Assembly: GCF_963676485.1 (NCBI RefSeq)
Contig: NZ_OY781114.1
Coordinates: 2,575,001 to 2,639,000, forward strand
From: an uncultured Cohaesibacter sp.
GTDB lineage: Bacteria; Pseudomonadota; Alphaproteobacteria; Rhizobiales; Cohaesibacteraceae
Direction of reading: 5' to 3'
DNA length: 64,000 nt
The position numbers and the translations under genes are program-made. Numbering within the stretch: position 1 is the first letter of the stretch; each line of letters starts with the position of its first letter. Positions 53,920 to 61,133 of this stretch are shown one piece after another. Under the pieces are notes generated by a model, which did not search any database, was not told where the DNA came from, and saw nothing but the letters and a program-made list of their open reading frames with translations.

Positions 53920-54670
53920 TCGTCTGCTCACGCTTGAAGCTGTCGACTTTGCTTATGACAAAGAGCCGGTGCTGTCGGGCATTGCTCTTCGCGTTGGCAA
54001 GCGGCAAGTGGTGGCGCTGATGGGGCCTTCGGGCTGCGGCAAGACAACGCTGCTTTCCTTGATCCTGAGGGAGCTGCATCCCGATGCGGGCCGCATCGAG
54101 TGGGCTGCAGAGCGCCTTTCTGTGATGTTCCAGGATCCGCTGTTGCTGCCGTGGCGCACCGTCCTTGACAATGTCGCGTTCGCCCTGAAGGGGCAGATCG
54201 CATCACGCGAGAAGCGGGAAGAAAAGGCATCAGCGATGCTGAAGGCGGTTGGGTTGCCTGAAGAGCATTTTCGGCAGTTCCCCCACCAGCTTTCCGGAGG
54301 CATGCGCCAGCGGGTGTCGTTGGCGCGGGCGCTTGTTGTCGAGCCGGATATGCTGCTGCTTGATGAACCGTTCCATGGGCTCGATTTCAATCTGGTGCAA
54401 CAGATGCAGGCCCTGCTGCGCAGCCATGTAAATGAGCGCGGGATGGGGCTTTTGATGGTGACCCATGATGCGCGCCATGCCGCTGCGATGGCAGACGAGA
54501 TTCTCGTTCTGTCTTCAGGGCCTGCATGCGTCATGGCCCGCTTTGATGCGCGTTTCTATGATGCTAAGGGAGAGAGCGCTGTTCCCTCCCATCTGCTGTT
54601 GGCCGATGAGATAGAGCAAGCCTTCATGGGGCCTATCAAAGGATGCTCCGTGCGCCGCCAAAAAGCATGA
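53912..54670 (+). CDS. ABC ATPase, NitT/TauT-like
   Basis: The 252-residue protein has Walker A GPSGCGKTT, Q-loop VMFQDPLLLPWRT, signature LSGGMRQRVSLARAL, Walker B LLLDEPFHGLDF and the switch His in VTHDARHA. The VFQDPxLLPWRT stretch is typical of nitrate and taurine type importers. The ATG at 53912 overlaps the permease by eight bases. Its 3' end overlaps the convergent TSUP gene by 35 bases. Confidence 0.93.
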   Translation: MDDRLLTLEAVDFAYDKEPVLSGIALRVGKRQVVALMGPSGCGKTTLLSLILRELHPDAGRIEWAAERLSVMFQDPLLLPWRTVLDNVAFALKGQIASREKREEKASAMLKAVGLPEEHFRQFPHQLSGGMRQRVSLARALVVEPDMLLLDEPFHGLDFNLVQQMQALLRSHVNERGMGLLMVTHDARHAAAMADEILVLSSGPACVMARFDARFYDAKGESAVPSHLLLADEIEQAFMGPIKGCSVRRQKA

Positions 54671-55403
54671 GCAGCGCCAACGCCGTGATGATCACTCTGA
54701 AGATCTTGCGAAACAGAGTCTCATCCATGACATGGAGCAGCTTGCTGCCGGCGCGGGTGCCCAGATAGCCAGACAGGATCATGGCGCCGATAAGACCCAG
54801 CCAGTTTGTGAAGGCAAAGCCTAAAAAGCCGAACGCGATGATTTTCAGGGCATGAGAGAGCGTCATGGCTGCTGCATGGGTTGCGACGACCCCTTGCCGG
54901 TTGGCAATCTTACCTGAAATAAGCCCGGCGATGAGCGGGCCTGTGGCTCCCACAAACATACCGGCCAGAGAGGCGATGAATGCCCCAACGCCAACGGCAC
55001 TGTCTGCATTGGTGACCAGTCGCGGAATGGGGAGCCAGGTGATCGCCAGAATGAACAGGGCAAGAATGATCTGGAGCAGGGCTTCGGGCAAGGCGATGAC
55101 AATCTGTGACCCCACAAGAGTGCCAGCGATCGTTCCCAGCAGGATAAGACCGATCAGACGCCAATTGATATGCTCGCGCAGGTGCCATGCGCGTCCGGCG
55201 TTGGACCCCAGTTGCACGGTGCCGTGTAAGGGAATGAGTGTGGTAACAGGAATGACCATGCCCAGAATGGCCAGTAAGGTCACGCCGCCGCCGATGCCGA
55301 AGGCTGCTGTAAAAGCTGAGGTAAAGAAGCTCGCGATAATGAGCCCCCAGAGCGTGACTTCGCTAAGCTGGGTATGGGCAAAGAGGGGTAGGGTTTCCAG
55401 CAA
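54636..55403 (-). CDS. TSUP (TauE/SafE)-family permease
   Basis: The protein has eight or so transmembrane segments with the TSUP pattern (FGIGGGVTLLAILGMV; VGVGAFIASLAGMFVGATGPL). The family exports sulfite or organosulfonates. No ATG exists near the start; a TTG at 55403 is used and a TTG at 55451 is possible. It lies downstream of a terminator for the M20 gene. Confidence 0.85.
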   Translation of the reverse strand: MLETLPLFAHTQLSEVTLWGLIIASFFTSAFTAAFGIGGGVTLLAILGMVIPVTTLIPLHGTVQLGSNAGRAWHLREHINWRLIGLILLGTIAGTLVGSQIVIALPEALLQIILALFILAITWLPIPRLVTNADSAVGVGAFIASLAGMFVGATGPLIAGLISGKIANRQGVVATHAAAMTLSHALKIIAFGFLGFAFTNWLGLIGAMILSGYLGTRAGSKLLHVMDETLFRKIFRVIITALALLMLFGGARSIL

Positions 55404-55453
55404 AGGTCTTCTATCTTTCTTCTGCAATGGAGGGTAGGGCCTGCGGGGCAACG

Positions 55454-55484
55454 AAAAAGAGCCGGGCTTGGTGCTCCGGCTCTT
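55454..55484 (-). terminator. Terminator after the M20 amidohydrolase
   Basis: AAGAGCCGG and CCGGCTCTT (55457-55465 with 55476-55484) form a perfect 9-bp stem, and on the minus strand TTTTT follows. Confidence 0.85.
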
Positions 55485-55498
55485 GCAACTGGCTTGCT

Positions 55499-56665
55499 TT
55501 AAGCTGGCAATAACTCTTCGACCAGTTTGGCCCAGTAGGACGCGCCGACGGGAATGACTTCATCGTTGAAATCATAGTCCGGGTGATGAAGAGGAGCTGA
55601 ATCACCATTGCCGAGAAAAATGAAGGCTCCCGGACGTTCTTGCAGCATGAAGGAAAAGTCTTCAGCACCCATGGTTGCAACGAAATTGTCATTTACCTTG
55701 TCCGCACCGGCGATGGACTTGGCCACCTTGACGGCGGTCTCCGTCTGGGCTGGATGGTTGACCGTGACCGGATAATCGCGCTTGTAATCGAGGGTTGCCT
55801 TGGCACCATAAACGGCCGCCGTGCCTTCGATGATTTCCTTGAGGCGCTTTTCGGCCATGGTGCGAACTTCCGGATCAAGCGTGCGCACGGTGCCTTCGAT
55901 CAGGCCTGTTTGCGGGATTACATTGTCGGTGAAGCCTGCCTCAACATGACAAAGGGAAATGACAATCGATTTCTGCGGATCGACCGTGCGGCTGGCGATG
56001 GTCTGGATGGCCTGAATGATGGCGGAAATGACCACCACAGTGTCGATGCATTCATGAGGTTTGGCTGCATGGCCCCCCTTGCCTTCGACAGTGATGTAAA
56101 TGCGGTCGGCTGAAGCCATCAGGGCGCCCGGGCAAATTTCGAATGCACCAGCCGGAATGCCCGGCCAATTGTGCATGCCGTAAACCTGCTCGATATTCCA
56201 GCGATCCATCAGGCCGTCTTCCACCATGGCGCGTGCGCCGCCGCCGCCTTCTTCTGCAGGCTGGAAGATGAGAACCACTTCGCCATCGAAATTGCGCGTT
56301 TCCTGCAGATATTTGGCCGCAGCCAGCAGCATGGAGGTGTGACCATCATGGCCACAGGCATGCATTTTGCCTTCGACCTTGGAGGCGTATGGTTTGCCGG
56401 TCGTTTCTTGTAGTGGCAAGGCATCCATATCGGCGCGTAGGCCGATGGTGCGCCCTGACTTGTTGCTCTTGCCCTGAATAACGGCAACAACGCCGGATTG
56501 GCCGACGCCGGACGTGATGTTGGAAATGCCGTAGGATTTCAACTCGGCTATGACGCGGGTTGTCGTTTTGTGGACGTCATATTGCAGTTCCGGATATTCA
56601 TGAAGGTCCTGACGTACTTTCTTGATCTGGTTCTGAAATTCGGCAATTCGGTTGATAATAGGCAT
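55499..56665 (-). CDS. M20-family amidohydrolase (hippurate hydrolase-like)
   Basis: The 388-residue metallohydrolase has RADMDALP, KMHACGHDGHTSML, EEGGGGARAMVEDG and a late GAEDFSFML. These hold the metal ligands and catalytic Glu of the M20D class, whose members cleave N-acyl amino acids. The substrate is unknown. Length is normal and a good terminator follows. Confidence 0.9.
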   Translation of the reverse strand: MPIINRIAEFQNQIKKVRQDLHEYPELQYDVHKTTTRVIAELKSYGISNITSGVGQSGVVAVIQGKSNKSGRTIGLRADMDALPLQETTGKPYASKVEGKMHACGHDGHTSMLLAAAKYLQETRNFDGEVVLIFQPAEEGGGGARAMVEDGLMDRWNIEQVYGMHNWPGIPAGAFEICPGALMASADRIYITVEGKGGHAAKPHECIDTVVVISAIIQAIQTIASRTVDPQKSIVISLCHVEAGFTDNVIPQTGLIEGTVRTLDPEVRTMAEKRLKEIIEGTAAVYGAKATLDYKRDYPVTVNHPAQTETAVKVAKSIAGADKVNDNFVATMGAEDFSFMLQERPGAFIFLGNGDSAPLHHPDYDFNDEVIPVGASYWAKLVEELLPA

Positions 56666-56981
56666 TGAAGTGACCTTTTGCTTTTCCGGGAGGCTTCTCG
56701 CGCGTCGTCAATTTACGGCGATTTTTATGTCTGGATAAGACTGCATGGTGATGTGGTTTGCCATGCTTTTGGGAGCAGATTAGTCATATGGCTAGGAGGG
56801 GGCAAGCGCTTTTGTTGCAAAATCGAACCTTCTTCGCACCCTTTCTTGCCCTCTTCGTGCGGGAGGGGAGAATGGATCTTTGAAGGGCTGCTCTCTTGTT
56901 CATGCCATGATCTTGCGCTAGAGAAGGGGCTGGATAATTTGCCAAGCCATCGCCCGCTGTTTTTGGGAGCTCTCTTTTTTC
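56666..56981. other. 316-base divergent spacer
   Basis: It lies between the M20 and carboxypeptidase genes. No gene or named site is seen. It must hold two promoters. Confidence 0.5.
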
Positions 56982-58205
56982 ATGATCGACCTTTCTGTCA
57001 TCAGATGCCTGCGTCTGTCCATCAAACGGGCGGTCTGCCGTCCTTTTTTCTTGGCCTTTTTGATGCTGGTTGCCGTTTTTCATGCCCAGCTGGCCTTGGC
57101 CAACGCTGCCGCAAATGGACAGAATAACCTGCCGGATCTTGAGATTTCTCCCAATCCCTTGTTGCTGATGGATGTGGCGACGGGCAACGTGCTGTATCAG
57201 CGTGATGCCAACAAGAAATGGTATCCGGCTTCGCTGACAAAGCTGATGTCGGCCTATGTCATTTTCAAAGCCATCGAAGCGGGCGAGATTTCTGAAGACA
57301 GCGTGCTGACGGTTTCCAAGCATGCACTTTCCTATCCGCCCTCCAAGATGGGGTTGCCGGTGGGGACAAAACTCACCGTGGGCAATGCCCTGCGCATGAT
57401 GCTAGTCAAATCTGCAAATGATATAGCGGCAGCGCTAGCAGAGCGGGTTGCCGGCAGCGAGCCTGCATTTGCCAAGCGCATGAATGCCGAGGCGCAGCGG
57501 CTTGGCATGCACGCTTCCCATTTTGTCAATGCCAACGGGCTCTATGCATCGGGGCATATTTCATCCGCGCGGGATATGGCGTTGGTCGCAAGACAGCTTC
57601 TTGTCGAGTTTCCGCAATATCGGACCTTGTTCCAGATCCCGGCCATCCGGCATGGAAAGAAGGTTCTGCGCTCTTACAATATCTTGCTGGAACATTTTCG
57701 CGGAGCCAATGGCATGAAAACGGGCTTCGTGTGCGCATCCGGGTACAATATCGTCGCGTCGGCCACCCGTGGCGGGCGACAGTTGCTTGCTGTGGTCATG
57801 GGCGCGCCCAATGCGCAAATCCGAGCGGAAACCGCCGCTTTCCTGCTGACCGAAGGTTTCCGGCGGCAGGATATGCGCAGTGGAGCTGGCGTTCCGATCA
57901 CTCAGGAAGCTGCCTTCGGGCCCATCACGTCTGCGGGCAATATGCGCTCTGTGGTCTGCCCCAATGGGCAAGTCAAATGGAACCCGAAAGTGAAATATAG
58001 CAGCAGCTATCTATCGCCTCGCTTCAAGCTCATGGAGCCGGTGCGGGTCTATGCGGGTGTTCGTTCTGTGGAAAGACCGGTGATCCTGCCTCACATGCTG
58101 CCGCAACTGCCTTTGTATGCGCCGAGAGAAAAATCCGTGCTGCCGCTCAAGCAGCAGAAGGGCTCGATCGTCAAATTGGTTCAAATGCCGCGGTCCAAGC
58201 CATAA
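56982..58205 (+). CDS. D-alanyl-D-alanine carboxypeptidase (class C low-molecular-weight PBP)
   Basis: The 407-residue protein has a signal peptide ending ALANAAA. The catalytic SxxK is in PASLTKLMSAY, SxN in MLVKSANDIAA and KTG in NGMKTGFVC. It trims pentapeptides in peptidoglycan. The C-terminal tail is basic and lacks a clear amphipathic anchor of the PBP5 type. GGGAG precedes the ATG at 56982. Confidence 0.92.
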   Translation: MIDLSVIRCLRLSIKRAVCRPFFLAFLMLVAVFHAQLALANAAANGQNNLPDLEISPNPLLLMDVATGNVLYQRDANKKWYPASLTKLMSAYVIFKAIEAGEISEDSVLTVSKHALSYPPSKMGLPVGTKLTVGNALRMMLVKSANDIAAALAERVAGSEPAFAKRMNAEAQRLGMHASHFVNANGLYASGHISSARDMALVARQLLVEFPQYRTLFQIPAIRHGKKVLRSYNILLEHFRGANGMKTGFVCASGYNIVASATRGGRQLLAVVMGAPNAQIRAETAAFLLTEGFRRQDMRSGAGVPITQEAAFGPITSAGNMRSVVCPNGQVKWNPKVKYSSSYLSPRFKLMEPVRVYAGVRSVERPVILPHMLPQLPLYAPREKSVLPLKQQKGSIVKLVQMPRSKP

Positions 58206-58319
58206 TGTTCTTTTGTGTCTCATTGGCCCAATGCGTGCGCCTTTTGTCTTGGCCTTTGCGTTTTGTGCAGGCATGATGGCGCTTTAAGGGTGGCCCATAC
58301 GGGGAATGGGCATCCGAGT

Positions 58320-58556
58320 TCAGCTTTGCCCTGCCTGTGATCCTTTTTCAATGAGAAAGGTCAGGACATCGCCTTCCTTGCTGCTTTCCAGCAGTTTGTG
58401 GCCTTTCTGATTGCAAAAATGTGGCAGGTCAATTGCTGCCATGGGGTCTGTGGCGAGAACGCGCAACTGGGCCCCTGACGGCATTTGTCCGATGGCCTTT
58501 TGGGTATGAAGGACGGGCAAGGGGCATTTGAGGCCCGTCAGATCCAGATCTTTCAT
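58320..58556 (-). CDS. TusA-family sulfur-carrier protein
   Basis: The 78-residue protein has the TusA CPxP-type motif in LTGLKCPLPVLHTQKAI, with the conserved Cys, and a DLPHFCNQKGH tail. TusA relays sulfur for tRNA thiolation or cofactors. The ATG at 58556 follows TTGGAGCAGCAG; an ATG at 58610 would add a Cys-rich 18-residue piece. Confidence 0.85.
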   Translation of the reverse strand: MKDLDLTGLKCPLPVLHTQKAIGQMPSGAQLRVLATDPMAAIDLPHFCNQKGHKLLESSKEGDVLTFLIEKGSQAGQS

Positions 58557-58701
58557 CTGCTGCTCCAATTCCTTGTGTGCGGGGCAGGTCATGTTGGGGC
58601 AAGCAGACATAGGCCAGCGTGGCTTCCTGCTTGTCTTCCATTTTTCATTTAAATCTGCAAAAGATCTATATGCGTTTTTGCCTAACTTTGCGAGACAAGA
58701 T

Positions 58702-59241
58702 ATGACTGAACCAAATGATGTCCTGAATTTCTGGTTTTCTACTGATCCCAAGCTCTGGTTCAGCAAGAATGCCGCCTTTGACATGCGCATCCGTGTGGCC
58801 TTCGGGCTGGCGCTGGAAGAGGCGCGCGCGGGGCGTCTTGAGCATTGGGAAAGGGACCTTCGGGGCAAGCGGGCTCTGATCATTCTGCTCGATCAATTTT
58901 CCAGAAATCTGTTTCGGGGGCTTCCCGATGCATTCTCCCATGATGATGTTGCCTTGAAGCTTGCCTATGAGGTGGTTGCGATGCCTGGTTGGGATGACCT
59001 TGAAGCCGCCGAGCAGCAGTTTTCTGTCATGCCGATGATGCATTCAGAGGCGTTGGAAGATCAGCAGAATTGCCTTGCATGGATGAAGCGGATTGGCATC
59101 GAAGCGGCGATTGAGGCCGCGCAGGAGCATTGTGACATTATCAAACGCTTTGGCCGCTTTCCCCATCGCAACGCGGTTTTGGGGAGGAAGACGACAGACG
59201 CCGAGCGTTCATTCCTCGCCAATGGCGGCTTTTCGGGCTAG
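58702..59241 (+). CDS. DUF924-family protein
   Basis: The 179-residue helical protein starts with DVLNFWFSTDPKLWFSKNAAFD and has IILLDQFSRNLFRG and HCDIIKRFGRFPHRN, DUF924 hallmarks with tetratricopeptide-like helices. No function is known. It is divergent from tusA. Confidence 0.85.
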   Translation: MTEPNDVLNFWFSTDPKLWFSKNAAFDMRIRVAFGLALEEARAGRLEHWERDLRGKRALIILLDQFSRNLFRGLPDAFSHDDVALKLAYEVVAMPGWDDLEAAEQQFSVMPMMHSEALEDQQNCLAWMKRIGIEAAIEAAQEHCDIIKRFGRFPHRNAVLGRKTTDAERSFLANGGFSG

Positions 59242-59269
59242 CGTAACGGGCATTTTTTAGTATTTGCGG

Positions 59270-59284
59270 TTAACCAAAATTTAA
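59270..59284. promoter_or_regulatory. CtrA-type box
   Basis: TTAACCAAAATTTAA is a perfect TTAA-N7-TTAA site about 200 bases before the GNAT gene. The spacer TTAACC start is as in many CtrA sites. Confidence 0.65.
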
Positions 59285-59484
59285 GGATTGGGTTTCTTGT
59301 CGGGGGTAATGCGTATAGATTGGCGCTCAGACAAGCGAAAGCGTGGTTGAGGCGGTCTTGACTTTATCTTTGGTAAGAAGCTTTCTAATCTTTGCATTTT
59401 GGAAACGCATTTGTGAAAAAATCTCGTTCTCCAATCGGCTATAAACCAACCGAATGACCGCCGTTTTTTGGGGAAATTGCATTA

Positions 59485-60591
59485 ATGCTCCAGCAGACGA
59501 GGTTTACTCAGAAAATTGCCAGTTTGACCGATCAGTTTGATAATCCATTTGTTGATGACACCTTTATGCGCGCCAGTGAGGGCTTCTTTACGGCGGGCAC
59601 ACTCGATTGTGTCCAATCGGGTGGATATCGACTGCCGTTTGAACATATACGCAATGCAAGCTCGCTGGGCGTCCCCGTTGTGCGGTTTCTTGCTCATGGC
59701 AGCAGTCCTATTGGTGGGGCTTTCTTCAATCCGGAAGGAACGCATGTGCGTGGGGAAGCTGCTTTTCATGCTGCCCTTGATCGTCTCGCTGCTGAAGCGA
59801 AGGCTGATATGTTGCTCTGGCCCTTCTTTCCGCTGGAAGCGCGGGAATATGCCTGGCTGGAAAACTGGTTGGCAAACCGGTTTGGTCTTTCCGATGCGTC
59901 GCATTCCATTCCCATGGCGCGACGCCATAAACGCGCCTATCTCAATTGTGCGTCGGACGCTGTTACCGCCGAGAATGGCGGGCTGCATTTAAGCCGAAAC
60001 AAGCGCAAGACAACAGGGCGCCAATGGCGCAGACTGTCCGAGTTGGGCAAGCTTGAAGTCCTGTCCACACAGGATAGCCTGGATCACACAGAAGCCATCG
60101 AAACTTTCCTGCATGTGGAAGCGTCCGGCTGGAAGACCTCAAAGGGCACGGCTCTTGCTGTCGATGCCCAGTTGAATGCCTTTGTACATACAGTGTTGCC
60201 CACGATGATGGCTGAGGATCACGCAAAGATTGATCTGCTGGTGCTTGACGGGCGGTGTATCGGCGGCCTGGTCAGCTTCAAGGTAGGGCGCGGGCTCTTC
60301 ACCTGGAAGACCGGGATGGACGATGTGTATAAGCGCTATTCTCCCGGCGTTCAGATTCTGCTGGAGACAAGCCGACACGCTATCGCGGATCCGAGTATCG
60401 ATTATATTGACAGTCTGGCAGATAGCGGCCATCCGATTGCGGAGCATATCTGGGGTGGGAGACGATCCGTGGCCTTGCTGTTCATTCCCCTCAATGCACG
60501 CGGCAAACTTGCCGCGTATGGTTTGAGTAAGGCCTATATCGCCAGAGACAGTGCCCGTTATTGGGCGAAAAGGGCACTTGGTCGTGTTTGA
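59485..60591 (+). CDS. GNAT-family (CelD/BcsL-like) acetyltransferase
   Basis: The 368-residue protein has a double GNAT architecture. The N-terminal half has GGYRLPFEHIR and the C-terminal half has RRLSELGKLEV, HVEASGWKTSKGTAL and LVLDGRCIGGLVSF, typical of Acetyltransf_6 proteins linked to exopolysaccharide work. The substrate is unknown. The ATG at 59485 follows GGGGAAATTG. Its end overlaps the convergent lipoprotein gene by 34 bases. Confidence 0.8.
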   Translation: MLQQTRFTQKIASLTDQFDNPFVDDTFMRASEGFFTAGTLDCVQSGGYRLPFEHIRNASSLGVPVVRFLAHGSSPIGGAFFNPEGTHVRGEAAFHAALDRLAAEAKADMLLWPFFPLEAREYAWLENWLANRFGLSDASHSIPMARRHKRAYLNCASDAVTAENGGLHLSRNKRKTTGRQWRRLSELGKLEVLSTQDSLDHTEAIETFLHVEASGWKTSKGTALAVDAQLNAFVHTVLPTMMAEDHAKIDLLVLDGRCIGGLVSFKVGRGLFTWKTGMDDVYKRYSPGVQILLETSRHAIADPSIDYIDSLADSGHPIAEHIWGGRRSVALLFIPLNARGKLAAYGLSKAYIARDSARYWAKRALGRV

Positions 60592-61133
60592 CTGAGCGGC
60601 TGATGGTTGATGCCGTCATCCGGCTTGGCCAGAATGAGAGACCAGAAGACCTTGTATTTCGCGTCACCTCTGAACTGGGTGGCGATCCCCATTTCGGTCA
60701 CGCCTTTTTTGAGCATATTCTTGTTATGCTTGCGAGAATCCCGCCAGCCTGAAAAGGCTTCTGCCAGGGTCCAGTATCCAGCTCCGATATTCTCAGTGGC
60801 CAGAACCGGATCATATCCCGCGCGCTTGAGACGCTTGATGAGAGTCAGATTCGGAGTGAGGGCATGGCTGACCTTGACGGCCTTGGCCATGGCATCGGCT
60901 TCTTCCTGAGCGGCTTCGTTGAGCTTTTCATTGAGGGTCAAGGTCGAGAGCCCGTGGCGCTGGCGGTAGGCGTTGAGCATGTTCAGCGCCGCCTGCGGGT
61001 TGACGCTGACATCGCCTCTGCCAAGATTATCATACATTGCCGGAGAGCTCGGCCCCGGGCCGTTTGAGCAGCTTGCAACGAGCAAGGTCGCCACTGCAGC
61101 TGCTATCATTTTTGTCTTAGTCATCGGCCGCAT
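60558..61133 (-). CDS. CAP-domain (SCP/PR1) lipoprotein
   Basis: The 191-residue lipoprotein has a signal ending LLVASC. The CAP domain has LNAYRQRHGLSTLTLNEKLNEAAQEEADAM and ENIGAGYWT plus GWRDSRKHNKNML. The ATG at 61133 is preceded by GAAGGTG. It overlaps the mscS-family stop by 17 bases, so coupling is likely. The role is unknown. Confidence 0.85.
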   Translation of the reverse strand: MRPMTKTKMIAAAVATLLVASCSNGPGPSSPAMYDNLGRGDVSVNPQAALNMLNAYRQRHGLSTLTLNEKLNEAAQEEADAMAKAVKVSHALTPNLTLIKRLKRAGYDPVLATENIGAGYWTLAEAFSGWRDSRKHNKNMLKKGVTEMGIATQFRGDAKYKVFWSLILAKPDDGINHQPLSQTRPSALFAQ

